Positions 44,087 through 55,200 of a DNA stretch of 64,000 nucleotides are shown here, piece after piece (positions within the stretch are counted from its first letter, which is position 1; every line of letters starts with the position of its first letter). The position numbers and the translations under genes were made by a program. This stretch comes from Abyssisolibacter fermentans (GTDB lineage: Bacteria; Bacillota; Clostridia; Tissierellales; MCWD3): positions 48,359 to 112,358 of the forward strand of contig NZ_LOHE01000060.1 in assembly GCF_001559865.1 (NCBI RefSeq). The letters are read 5' to 3'. A model generated the notes under the pieces. The model had not been told where the DNA came from. It was given only the letters and a program-made list of their open reading frames with translations, and made no database searches.

Positions 44087-47000
44087 TTAAGTATTCATAA
44101 TTACATTATCATCATCTAATGTTTTCTTTTCTAATATCTTTTTAATTATACTTGTATTTTTCTCTAAATAAGGAGAGGTTAACATTTCATTATGGTCACC
44201 AAAACATCGGTATATTTTATAGTCTTTACTGGTAAATTGATCCCACATTTTATAAACTTTGCTTTCATCCATACTTGTTGAAACTAAAAAGTGTATATTT
44301 GCACTTACAGTCCCAAAATTATATAAATTATTATAAAAATTTTGATATTTATTTATTTTCTCTACTATTTCTTCTCTAAATATTTCTTTTTCCTTTTTAG
44401 TCAATATATACTTTTTACCTTTTTCAATATTGTCCATTAAATATTTTTCGAGCATATCATCTTCATATTGAAAAACTACCTCATTCTCATCTCTTCTATA
44501 ACAATCGAAGAGAATAATATCACAAACCATATGTCCTCTTTTTTCTAATTCCTTAGCAACTTCAAATGTTAATGCTCCCCCTGCTGAATATGCTAATAAT
44601 ATATAAGGCCCTTCTTTTTGAATATTTATAATATCATCAACGTACTTTGTTATTATATTTTTACTATCTATAAAATTAAAAGCATATATTGAGAAGTCAT
44701 CTAAAAGATCTGCTAATTTCCTAAATACTATACCAAAACCCAAAACACCTGGAAAACAGAAAATTTTCTTAGGTTTCATATTATTTAACAATACTGGTTT
44801 TTCAAAATATCCTTCGTATTTGTTTAGGGCATATAAAATATACTTTGCAAGTTCATTTATCGTTTGGTTACCAAATACTTCTTGTAATGGTATCTTTGTA
44901 TCTAATTCTTCAGATATTTTAGATAAAATTGTAACAGCTTTTAATGAATGTCCTCCAAGTTCAAAGAAGTTATCATTTATTCCTATTTTTTTCTTTGTAG
45001 ATAATACTTGTTGCCAAATACCTACTAATATTTCTTCTATTTCATTTCTAGGTCCTACATATTTTTCTACAGATTTAACATTTTCATCTATTTCAAGTAA
45101 GCTTTTTCTATCTATCTTACCATTGAAAGTTAATGGAATTTTATCTATTTGTATAAAATATGATGGAACCATATATTGAGGTAATTCACTCAATAAATAT
45201 TCTCTTAATTCTCTTACCTCTATACTTCTATCACTTACTATATATGCACATAGATATTTATCACTTTCTCCCTTAGTAATTACTACTGACTCTTTTATAT
45301 CTTCATGCTTTAATAAAATACTTTCTATCTCCTCTAGTTCAATCCTATATCCTCTTATCTTTACTTGATTGTCTATCCTTCCTAAAAATTCTATGTTTCC
45401 ATCAGGTAACCATCTTGCAAGATCACCTGTTTTATACATTTTTTCCCCTTCAATGAATGGGTTTTCTACAAACCTATCTACTGTTAATTCTGGTCTGTTT
45501 AGATATCCTCTTGCTAAACTTAATCCTGATATGCACAATTCTCCAGATATTCCCAATGGTTGTAAATTGTTATATTTATCTACAATATATATTTGGGTAT
45601 TTAATATAGGTGTTCCTATATTTATTTCTGTTTCATTTGTTAAGTTTCTCACTGTTGACCAAACTGTCGCTTCTGTAGGACCATATAAATTATATATTCT
45701 AGTTTGTAAATTATTTTTTATACTTTCAAATAGTTCTTTAGATAAAATTTCTCCACCTATCATTAATTCTTTTAGCTTTTTCAAGTGGGTCCAATGATTT
45801 CCATTTTCAGTTAACAACTTAAGTCTTGAAGGAGTTACAATTAACATATCAACATTGTTCTCAGCAATGAATTTCTTTAATAGTTCTGGAGCGTTGAGCT
45901 GATCTTTACTGGCTAATAAGATTCTCAATCCATTAGCTAAAGGTACTAATATTTCATTGGTAAATAAATCAAAAGATATCGTATTCACTGCTAATATGGT
46001 TTTATGTTCTAAGAATTCAATTTTATTTGTTATACCCTTTGTTAAATTCAAAAAATTAATATGTTCAATTTTGACCCCCTTAGGCTTACCTGTTGACCCT
46101 GAAGTATATATTATATATGCTAAATCATTATGTTTATTTATATTATCTAAGTTTCTACTATCTCCAGTATAGCTCCTTTTATCTTCTAAATTAATTATTT
46201 CACCTTTAAATTCAACTTTATCCATTAATCTGCCTTGGGTTAGCAAAATATCAGCAGTACTATCTTCGAGCATATATATTATTCTATCCTTTGGAAGATT
46301 AGAATCTATTGGAAAGTATGCTCCTCCAGCTTTCAATATTGCCATTATTCCTATTATCATCTCTACAGATCTTTCTGTCATTATTCCTATTATGGTGTCT
46401 GATTTTACACCTTCTTCTCTCAATAATCTTGCTAATTGATTTGATTTATTATTTAGTTCTTTATATGTAACATACTTGTCTTCAAATACTATTGCTATGT
46501 TATCAGGTCCTCTTTCTACCTGGTCTTCAAACAATTGATGTATTAACTTATCCTTTGAAAATTCTGTCTCTGTATTGTTAAAATCATGTAGAAGTAGCCT
46601 CTTTTCTTCTTCTAATAGTATTTCTATTTCATTTAGCACACACTGTGTATTTTTTATTATCTCATATATAATATTTACAAAATGCTTCTTGAATCTTTCC
46701 ATTGTTTCTTTTTTGTATAGTCTAGTACAATATCCTAAGTTAAAATTTATCCCTTCTTCTGTTTCAATTGCAGTTAATGTAATATCAAATTTAGATGTTT
46801 TATTTTTAATATTATATGGCTTTATCTTTAAACCTTCTATTTCTAAAGGTCTTATATCTATATTTTGTACCACAAACATCGTATCAAAAAGTGGGGTTCT
46901 ACTAAGATCTCTTATCAGAGGTAATTTCTCTACTAAGTCTTCAAATTGATAGCTTTGATTTTCATATGCTTTAAGTGCATTTTCTTTTACTTCTAGCAAT

Positions 47001-50000
47001 AGTTCCTCAAATGTCTTAGTTCCCTCTGGATGATTTCTCATTGCTAATGTATTTACAAACATTCCCACTAAATTCTGAATATCAGCATGAGTTCTACCTG
47101 TTATTGGAGTTCCAACAATTATATCTTCTTGTCCTGTATATTTATAAAGTAATATATTATAAGCTGCTAATAATACCATATATAACGACGTTTTATTCTT
47201 CCTTGCAATTTTATACAATTTATCTGCAACTTCTTTACTAACTTTAAAGTTAATACTCTCCCCTTCAAAACTCTTCTGAGGTGGTCTTGGATAATCTGTT
47301 GGCAAATTAAATACTGGTATATCCCCTTTGAATCTATCTAACCAGTATTGTTCTTGTCTTTTAAACAACTCTGTACCTAATACCTCTTTTTGCCATACAG
47401 AGTAATCTTTATACTGTATTCTTAAACTTGCAACTTCTTCTCCTCGATATAATTTTGTAAATTCTTCTATTAAAATTTTTATAGTCATTCCATCAGAAAC
47501 TATATGATGAATATCAATCATTAATACATGTCTATCTTCTAACAATTTAACCAGCTTTACTCTAAATAAAGGCGATTGACTTAAGTCAAATGGTCGTATG
47601 AAATTTTCTACTAGTCCATCTAGCTCTTTTTCCTCAGTATTTGTATAATTTATTTTGAATTCTATTTCTTTACTTACTTTCTGCACAACCTCTCCATTGA
47701 GAACTGCAAAACTAGTTCTTAATGATTCATGTCTCTTTATTAATTTTTTAAATGCTTCATTAAACTTTTCTTTATCTAATTTTCCCTCTAATTCTAATAC
47801 TGTCGGTATATTATAGCTAATATTTTCTTTTTCTAATTTATCTAATACATATACTCTCTTTTGAGCAGATGAAGCAGGATAGTAATTGCTTTTCTCTACT
47901 GATTCTATAGGAATATATCCTACTTTTTTAGCATTGTTTATGTATTCTGAGAGTTTCTTTATTGTTTGTAATTTGAAAATTTCATGTAATGGTACCTCTA
48001 TATCTAATTCTTTGAATATTTTTGCTGAGAGTGTAATAGCTTTTAATGAATGTCCTCCTATTTCAAAAAAGTTATTATTTATACCTATTTCCTCCTCTGT
48101 TAATAATACTTCTTGCCATATTCCTACTAATATCTCTTCTATCTCATTTTTAGGCGCTTCGTATTCAGCTATTAATTTAGAATTTGCTTTTATTCCAATT
48201 AATGCTTTCTTATCTATTTTGTTATTAGGAGTTAATGGTATTCTTTCTATTTGTAAAAAAGTTGTTGGTATCATATAATCTGGTAATCTTTCAATAAGAT
48301 ATTCTCTCAGTTTAGTTATATTTAATTCTTTATCAGAAACAATAAACGAGCATAAGTCTACATCATTATTTTTATTAGGTTTTACTATTGTAACTACTTC
48401 TTTTATATCCATATGCTTAATGAGATGATTATCTATTTCACCTAACTCTATCCTAAAGCCTCTAACTTTTACTTGATCGTCTAACCTACCTAAAAATTCA
48501 ATATTTCCATCTGGTAGCAATCTTGCTAAATCACCTGTCCTATACATTCTTTCATAAGGTATAAATGGGTTTTTTATAAACTTTTCTTCTGTCAAATCTA
48601 ATCTATTTAAATAACCCCTAGCCAAACCTTCACCTGAAATACATAATTCTCCTGGAACTCCTATAGGTTGCATATTAGTATATTTATCAGCTATAAAAAT
48701 TTTAGTGTTTGATATAGGTCTACCTATAGGAACAAACTTATATTCAACTTTCTCATCACTTACTTTCCACAAAGTTGCAGTAATACTTGTTTCAGTTAGG
48801 CCGTACGCATTTATATACTCTACCTTATCTTTCCATCTATTTACTAACTTTAAATTAGATTTTGAGCCTGCTGTAATTAACATTCTCAGTGTCTTGATAT
48901 TATCTGGATTTATATTGTTTGCATATAGAGGAGGCAAAGATGCAATTGTTATTTCATTTTTATTTAAGAACTGCTCAAATTTATTATAGTCTTCAATTAT
49001 CTCCTCAGAAACAATATGTAATGTTGCTCCGGTTAAAAGTCCTTTGAATATTTCCCAAACTGACCCATCAAATGAACTCCTATGGAATTGTAGAACATTA
49101 TCTTTTCCGGTTACATTAAGATGCTTTTTAAAAAACTCTCTTAAATTAACTATTCCCTTATGCTCTATCATTACTCCTTTAGGTTTATCTGTTGTTCCTG
49201 ATGTATAAATTACATAAGCTAAGTCATTTGGATTAGATATATTTATAAGATTAGTAGTATCTTCCTTATATATTGCTTTGTCCTTTAAGTCTATAATCTG
49301 ATTACTAAATACTTCTGTATTGAGTAGATTCTTTGTAGTTAATAATATATCAATATCACTATCTTCAATAATAGCTTTTTTTCTTTTTATAGGGTATTTG
49401 GAGGAGATAGGTAAATATGCTCCACCTGCCTTTAAAATTCCTATAATTCCTATTATCATATCTAATGATCTTTCGAGCTGTATTCCTACTATTTTATTAG
49501 ACTTAACTCCTTTAGCTCTTAATAGTCTTGCTAATTGATTTGCTCTTTCATTTAATTCTTTATATGTCAAATATTGCTCCTTATAAACTACAGCTATATT
49601 GTCAGGAGTCTCTTCTACTTGTTCTTCAAATAATTCATGTATTGTCTTTTCACTAGGATAATACGTCTCTGTGTCATTGACGTTGTGCAATATTTGTTGC
49701 TTTTCTTCTTCCGATATAATTTTTAAATCTTTAATCTTAACAAATGGATTATCCATCACTTCTTTCAATATATTTAAGAAATGTCTATACATTTGTTTAA
49801 TAAAACACTTTTCAAAGTGTAAAGAGCTGTATTCAACTTTCCCTTTTATATATTTCTCTTCTTTTGTTAAAGAAAAAACCATATTACTTGTATCTTCTAT
49901 TATAGAATTCTCATCATGAATATTTGTAAAAATGCACATTACATCAAATAAGGTTAATTTATTACAATCTTCTAAAACGTTTAGATGTTCAACTATTTTA

Positions 50001-50446
50001 GTAAAAGGATAATCTTGATTTTCATAAGCTTTTAAGGTTGTTTCCCTCACTCTGTAAAGACAATCTTTAAATGACATTTCATCATCTATATTATCTCTTA
50101 AAGCCACAATATTGTTATAACATTCATCATAGTTTGATTTGTATACTGGTGAACCTATTGTAATATTCTCTATGCCAGTATACCTAAATAATAAATTTTT
50201 CAAACATGATACTACTATTAAATAAAGAGATATATCAGAATTCTTACTCATCTTAATCAATTTAGTAAACAAGTCGCCTGGTATTATAAATTCAATAAAA
50301 TCTTTTTCTTTACTATGAGATTCTAATTTGCCAGAGTATAATAAATTTGAATTAGGCAAACATCCTGATAACTGGCTTACCCAATAGTTTTTTTGTTTAG
50401 TAAATTTTGTACTAGTAAACAATAGGTTATCATTTACTTCTTTCAT
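44087..50446 (-). CDS. NRPS: half-C, A(aromatic), T, C, A(unresolved), T, thioesterase (termination subunit)
   Basis: 2119 residues. 1-245: C-terminal lobe of a condensation domain, no HHxxxDG. 265-750: A domain with pocket residues reading D-G-W-S-I-A-A-I-T, close to the GrsA Phe code, so an aromatic residue is likely; its A3 loop is TSGTTDKPKG (Gly to Asp). 765-840: carrier (GGHS, Ser 800). 852-1290: C domain (HHIVSDG, 980-986). 1298-1785: A domain with code D-L-N-I-M-G-L-V-W, unresolved. 1800-1875: carrier (Ser 1834). 1890-2110: type I thioesterase (AYSAGG, Ser 1954; Asp near 1981; His 2085) that releases or cyclises the peptide. Last NRPS gene in the cluster, 25 bases after the B12-rSAM gene. 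No E domain. Confidence 0.92.
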   Translation of the reverse strand: MKEVNDNLLFTSTKFTKQKNYWVSQLSGCLPNSNLLYSGKLESHSKEKDFIEFIIPGDLFTKLIKMSKNSDISLYLIVVSCLKNLLFRYTGIENITIGSPVYKSNYDECYNNIVALRDNIDDEMSFKDCLYRVRETTLKAYENQDYPFTKIVEHLNVLEDCNKLTLFDVMCIFTNIHDENSIIEDTSNMVFSLTKEEKYIKGKVEYSSLHFEKCFIKQMYRHFLNILKEVMDNPFVKIKDLKIISEEEKQQILHNVNDTETYYPSEKTIHELFEEQVEETPDNIAVVYKEQYLTYKELNERANQLARLLRAKGVKSNKIVGIQLERSLDMIIGIIGILKAGGAYLPISSKYPIKRKKAIIEDSDIDILLTTKNLLNTEVFSNQIIDLKDKAIYKEDTTNLINISNPNDLAYVIYTSGTTDKPKGVMIEHKGIVNLREFFKKHLNVTGKDNVLQFHRSSFDGSVWEIFKGLLTGATLHIVSEEIIEDYNKFEQFLNKNEITIASLPPLYANNINPDNIKTLRMLITAGSKSNLKLVNRWKDKVEYINAYGLTETSITATLWKVSDEKVEYKFVPIGRPISNTKIFIADKYTNMQPIGVPGELCISGEGLARGYLNRLDLTEEKFIKNPFIPYERMYRTGDLARLLPDGNIEFLGRLDDQVKVRGFRIELGEIDNHLIKHMDIKEVVTIVKPNKNNDVDLCSFIVSDKELNITKLREYLIERLPDYMIPTTFLQIERIPLTPNNKIDKKALIGIKANSKLIAEYEAPKNEIEEILVGIWQEVLLTEEEIGINNNFFEIGGHSLKAITLSAKIFKELDIEVPLHEIFKLQTIKKLSEYINNAKKVGYIPIESVEKSNYYPASSAQKRVYVLDKLEKENISYNIPTVLELEGKLDKEKFNEAFKKLIKRHESLRTSFAVLNGEVVQKVSKEIEFKINYTNTEEKELDGLVENFIRPFDLSQSPLFRVKLVKLLEDRHVLMIDIHHIVSDGMTIKILIEEFTKLYRGEEVASLRIQYKDYSVWQKEVLGTELFKRQEQYWLDRFKGDIPVFNLPTDYPRPPQKSFEGESINFKVSKEVADKLYKIARKNKTSLYMVLLAAYNILLYKYTGQEDIIVGTPITGRTHADIQNLVGMFVNTLAMRNHPEGTKTFEELLLEVKENALKAYENQSYQFEDLVEKLPLIRDLSRTPLFDTMFVVQNIDIRPLEIEGLKIKPYNIKNKTSKFDITLTAIETEEGINFNLGYCTRLYKKETMERFKKHFVNIIYEIIKNTQCVLNEIEILLEEEKRLLLHDFNNTETEFSKDKLIHQLFEDQVERGPDNIAIVFEDKYVTYKELNNKSNQLARLLREEGVKSDTIIGIMTERSVEMIIGIMAILKAGGAYFPIDSNLPKDRIIYMLEDSTADILLTQGRLMDKVEFKGEIINLEDKRSYTGDSRNLDNINKHNDLAYIIYTSGSTGKPKGVKIEHINFLNLTKGITNKIEFLEHKTILAVNTISFDLFTNEILVPLANGLRILLASKDQLNAPELLKKFIAENNVDMLIVTPSRLKLLTENGNHWTHLKKLKELMIGGEILSKELFESIKNNLQTRIYNLYGPTEATVWSTVRNLTNETEINIGTPILNTQIYIVDKYNNLQPLGISGELCISGLSLARGYLNRPELTVDRFVENPFIEGEKMYKTGDLARWLPDGNIEFLGRIDNQVKIRGYRIELEEIESILLKHEDIKESVVITKGESDKYLCAYIVSDRSIEVRELREYLLSELPQYMVPSYFIQIDKIPLTFNGKIDRKSLLEIDENVKSVEKYVGPRNEIEEILVGIWQQVLSTKKKIGINDNFFELGGHSLKAVTILSKISEELDTKIPLQEVFGNQTINELAKYILYALNKYEGYFEKPVLLNNMKPKKIFCFPGVLGFGIVFRKLADLLDDFSIYAFNFIDSKNIITKYVDDIINIQKEGPYILLAYSAGGALTFEVAKELEKRGHMVCDIILFDCYRRDENEVVFQYEDDMLEKYLMDNIEKGKKYILTKKEKEIFREEIVEKINKYQNFYNNLYNFGTVSANIHFLVSTSMDESKVYKMWDQFTSKDYKIYRCFGDHNEMLTSPYLEKNTSIIKKILEKKTLDDDNVIMNT

Positions 50447-50471
50447 ATTTCCTCACACTCCTTTCCCGTTA

Positions 50472-52130
50472 TTATATAGAAAAATCGGCTTGATATTTAT
50501 TCAATATCTCTTCTTTACAATTTTGGGGCTTAATTTTACATGCCATTTTCATTTTACTTATTGCTTCATGACTGCACTCATTTATGTCAGGATTTTGTAA
50601 TTTCTCTCTTATACCCATATTAAAACCATCAATAAAATCCTTTATTTGTTCTATACTTAACCCTCGCTGTTGTAAACTGTAAACAGCTCTATTTTCAAAA
50701 TTATATTGCGGTATCCAAGTAGAATTCCTAATTGTTAAAAATATTTTATCTATCCAATCACATGCCTCTTTCCAATTCATCGTACTATGAGACCAATTAA
50801 ATTGAGTGCCTTCAATCTTATATTTTTCTCTTTCTTTCCAAATTGGAGTAAATGTGTCGCAATACCAAAGCTGCGTTCTATAAAAAGTTGTCTTATTTTC
50901 TTTAATAAAATTGATTGTTTCTTGAATCGTCTGATCTGTTTCTCCAGGAAATCCAATTATGTACGATGCCTGAGTCATAATATCATATTCTCTCAATAAT
51001 TCAATTCCTTTCTTATATTTTTCCAAAGTAGCTTTTTTGTTCATATTTGCAAGAATTTTTTCACTTCCTGACTCTATTCCAAGCAAAACACCTTCGCAGC
51101 CACTTTCTTTCATCAACTCAATTGTTTCTCTGTCAGCAAACTGACACCTGAAATGAGAATTCCATCTAAACTTATATTTTTTTCTAATCATCATTTTTAA
51201 AATTTCTTTAAATCTGTTTTTTGGAACATTAAATGTATCATCAATAAATTGTAAACTCTGAACAGTTTCAAGATTTGCAATAGAATCTAATTCTTGCTCA
51301 ACAGTTTGTATATTCATTGTCTGATACTTACCTGCATGCTCAGGAAATCCGCAAAATTTACAGCTAAAAGGGCATGATATAGAGGTTCTAGTAATAGCAA
51401 ATTCTTCTATCCTATCAGAAAATAAATTCCAATCTATTAAATTTTCTTTCAATTTATTATCTTCCTCTTTATGGTGGTTAAAAATATACTTATTTCCTTC
51501 TCTATAAATAATATTATCTATTTGATTAAACCTTAGATTATTTTTTATTGCTTCAATCACTTTAAACAAACCATATTCACCTTGAGAGTTGTTAATATAG
51601 ATATCAGCATTTAAGGATCTAAAGAGATAGTTTAAAACATCTTTATCCTTTGTACATTTAACTTGTGTAGCTATAAACGGACCTCCTACTACAATCTTTG
51701 CTGTAGTATTATATTTTTTTATTAATGATATAATTTCTAAAATTGGAAAAGGTGAAACATATAATGTTGTTGGAATAGCAATTACTCTAATGTTATTTTT
51801 TTTAAGTTTTTCTATTAGTTCATCTTTTTCATATTGAAATGAATTTACATAATCAAAGGTAAATCCTCTTTTCTTTAAATATGAACTTAAATAGACAATT
51901 GCTAAACTTACGCTCTCTCCTAAGTTTAATGGTCCCATTGTATCTTCAGGAGCCCGAAATAAATTATAAAATTCTGAAGCAGTATATTTTCTACCTTTAT
52001 ATTGTAAAAAATTAAAATATAAATCTCTATAAGCACCTGAACTAACTCCCATATTTCGAACTGTACTTTCATATTTTTCAAATTCCATCTCATTATGCCC
52101 AATAAATAAACAATCAATATTTTTATACAT
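50472..52130 (-). CDS. B12-binding radical SAM enzyme inside the NRPS cluster
   Basis: 552 residues. B12-binding domain (MGPLNLGESVSLAIVYLSSY, IRVIAIPTTLYVSPFPILEI, AKIVVGGPFIATQ), 4Fe-4S motif CPFSCKFC (C253, C257, C260), then FIDDTFNVPKNRFKEIL, GVLLGIESGSEKIL and YIIGFPGETDQTI. An unusual 60-residue N-terminal extension precedes the B12 domain. AAAGGAG site before ATG. Placed between two NRPS genes in the same direction (25-base and 119-base gaps), so it is almost certainly a tailoring enzyme of the peptide. Possible reactions: C-methylation, epimerisation, desaturation or cross-linking; sequence does not tell which. Confidence 0.9.
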   Translation of the reverse strand: MYKNIDCLFIGHNEMEFEKYESTVRNMGVSSGAYRDLYFNFLQYKGRKYTASEFYNLFRAPEDTMGPLNLGESVSLAIVYLSSYLKKRGFTFDYVNSFQYEKDELIEKLKKNNIRVIAIPTTLYVSPFPILEIISLIKKYNTTAKIVVGGPFIATQVKCTKDKDVLNYLFRSLNADIYINNSQGEYGLFKVIEAIKNNLRFNQIDNIIYREGNKYIFNHHKEEDNKLKENLIDWNLFSDRIEEFAITRTSISCPFSCKFCGFPEHAGKYQTMNIQTVEQELDSIANLETVQSLQFIDDTFNVPKNRFKEILKMMIRKKYKFRWNSHFRCQFADRETIELMKESGCEGVLLGIESGSEKILANMNKKATLEKYKKGIELLREYDIMTQASYIIGFPGETDQTIQETINFIKENKTTFYRTQLWYCDTFTPIWKEREKYKIEGTQFNWSHSTMNWKEACDWIDKIFLTIRNSTWIPQYNFENRAVYSLQQRGLSIEQIKDFIDGFNMGIREKLQNPDINECSHEAISKMKMACKIKPQNCKEEILNKYQADFSI

Positions 52131-52249
52131 TTTCTCTCTCCTTTAACTAATTAATATTGTGTAATTTTTCAATTATTATTAACACTATACCGAATCAACT
52201 TATTTTGAATTTCTTACTTGAAAATTTTGATGAGTTAATTTTTAAATTT

Positions 52250-55200
52250 TTAGTTAATGTCAAATTCTGCACTTAAATAGTTTTTTTGATTTTCACTTAT
52301 ATTCTCTTTCTCATGTTTAATTAAAGACTGCATATTATCTTGTTCAGATATAATATCTATATCACTTATTAATACTGTAGGGTTTTTTACAATTTCTACT
52401 AAAATTTTTATATAATACTTACTTAATTTCTCTATTGTCTCTTGTTTAAATAATTTTGTATTATATACTATAACAAGGTCTATACCATCATTAACATTTG
52501 AAGCATAAAAAGTAATATCTAATCTAGATGCTTTGAATTTAAAAGGATATGATCTGATTATAAATTCATCTATTTCTATATCTACAATATCTGCAATTTT
52601 TTGCAATGAAAACATTGTTTGGAAAATTGGATTTCTACTACCATTTCTTTTTACATTTAACTTTTCTACTAAATTTTCAAATTGATAATCTTGATTATCA
52701 TATGCCTTAAGCGCATTTTCTTTTACTTCCTTTAAGAAGTCCTTAAATGCTTTGCTCCCATAAACATAATTCTTCATAGCCAACGTATTAACAAACATTC
52801 CTACAATACCCTCCAAATCAGGATGAGCCCTGCCTGCTATTGGAGAACCTACTATAATAGTTTCCTGATTTGTGTATCTATACAGTAATACATTATACGC
52901 TGCAAGTAGTACCATATATAAGGTTGCTTTATTTTCATTAGCCAAGTTTTGTAATTCATCTGAAAGTTGCTTATTTATTTTAAACTTCATACTCGTCCCA
53001 ACTAAATTTTTTGTAGAAGTTCTAGCATAGTCAACGGGAATATCTAATAAATGTATTTCATCTTTAAAAACACCTAACCAATATTCTTCTTGTTTTTTTA
53101 ACTCTTTTGTAGATAACATCGCCTTTTGCCATACAGAATAATCTTTGTATTGTATTCTTAATTTCGGAAGTTCATCTCCTTTATACAATTTCGTAAATTC
53201 CTCAATTAGTATTTTTACAGTTATTCCATCTGAAATTATATGGTGTGTATCAATCATCAACACATATTCATTTTCTGACAATTTGACCAACTTTACTCTA
53301 AATAAAGGAGCATTGCTTAAATCAAATGGTTGTACAAAATTTTCTATTAACAAATCTATTTCTTTTTCTTCAACTTCTAAATACTCTATTTTAAAATCCA
53401 CCTTTTCATGTATCTTTTGCACAAGTTCACCATCTATAATCTGAAAACTAGTCCTTAAAGACTCATGCCTATTTATTAATTTTTCCAATGTTTTCTCAAA
53501 CCGTTTTTTATCTACTTTCCCTTCTAATTCTAATATTGTCGGCATATTATAACTAATATTGTCTTTCTCTAATTGATCCAACACGTACATTCTTTTTTGA
53601 CCAGACGACAAAGGATAATTTTCTTTTACTACTATAGGATCTATAGGTAAATAAAAGCTCTTACTTGCATTATTTATATACTCTGCAATTCCTTTTATTG
53701 TTAAGTTGTTAAAGATTTCTTGTAAAGGCACTTCTACGTCTAGTTCTTTATATACTCTTGATTTAAGAACCATTGCAGTTAAGGAATGTCCCCCAATTGT
53801 AAAAAAATTGTCATTGACTCCTATTTTTTCTTTTGTTGATAATATTTCTTGCCACATTCCTACTAATATTTCTTCAATCTCATTTCTAGGACATTCATAT
53901 GCTACTTCTGATTTAATATTTACTTCCATTTCAAGTAAAGCTTTCTTATCAATTTTCCCATTTACTGTTAAAGGAAGTTTTTCTAATTTTACAAAGTATG
54001 GTGGAATCATATAATTTGGCAATTGTCTTAATAGATATTCTCTTAACTCTATTGAAGTTATATTCTTGTCAGAAACTATATAAGCACAAAGATACTTGTC
54101 ATCAACTAAACCATTATTATAATCTTCATAAAGATTATCTTTGACTATTACAACAGCTTCCTTAATGTCATCATGTTTTATTAGTATATTTTCTATCTCT
54201 CCCAGTTCTATTCTATATCCCCTTATTTTTATTTGATTATCAATTCGACCTAAAAATTCTATGTTACCATCTTGTAGCCATCTTGCATAATCACCAGTTC
54301 TATATATCCTTTCTCCTTGCATAAATATGTTTTGAACAAATTTCTCACTTGTTAATTTCTCTCTATTAATATATCCCCTTGCTAATCCAACTCCTGCTAT
54401 ACATAACTCTCCCGGTACCCCTATTGGTTGCAAATGCAAATTATGATCTACTATGTAAAACCTTATATTATCTATAGGCTTTCCAATAGGTATTGTTTCA
54501 AGTTTTTCCGTGGTTAAACAATTAAAGTATGACACATCTATTGTAGCTTCAGTAGGTCCATACAAGTTAATTAACTTAATTTGTTGCCCACCATTAAATA
54601 TTTTGTTGAAACTATCTAATTGCTTTAATGTTAGAGCCTCTCCACTGCAAAAAACACGTTCTAAACTACTGACTTTATTACTATTATTTTTTCTTTCAAC
54701 ATAGCTTAAAAAAGTATTTAACATTGATGGTACGAAGTGAATTGTAGTTATCTCATTTTTCTCTATCACATCTACTAATGTCTCAGGATTTTTTTCTTCT
54801 CCTTGTTGTAAAAAGCAAATAGAAGAACCATTTATAAACCACCACAGCAGTTCCCATACCGACACATCAAAGGTATACGGAGTCTTTTGAAGTATTCTAT
54901 CATTTCTATTTATCGGATAGGTTCTTTGCATCCAGTTTAATCTATTGATTACTGATTTATGCTCAATCATAGCACCTTTAGGTTTTCCTGTTGAACCTGA
55001 TGTATATATGACATACGCTAAATCAGTGGGTTTATTAATATTTTCCAGATTTGTTCCTTCAAACTTTTCATAATTTGAATCATTTAAATCGATTGTTTCT
55101 CCTATACCAATCATATTCTTATACTTATCTTGAGTTAATACTAAGTTAACCTTACTATCTTCTATAATATATTTTATTCTAGCAGTAGGATAACTAGGAT

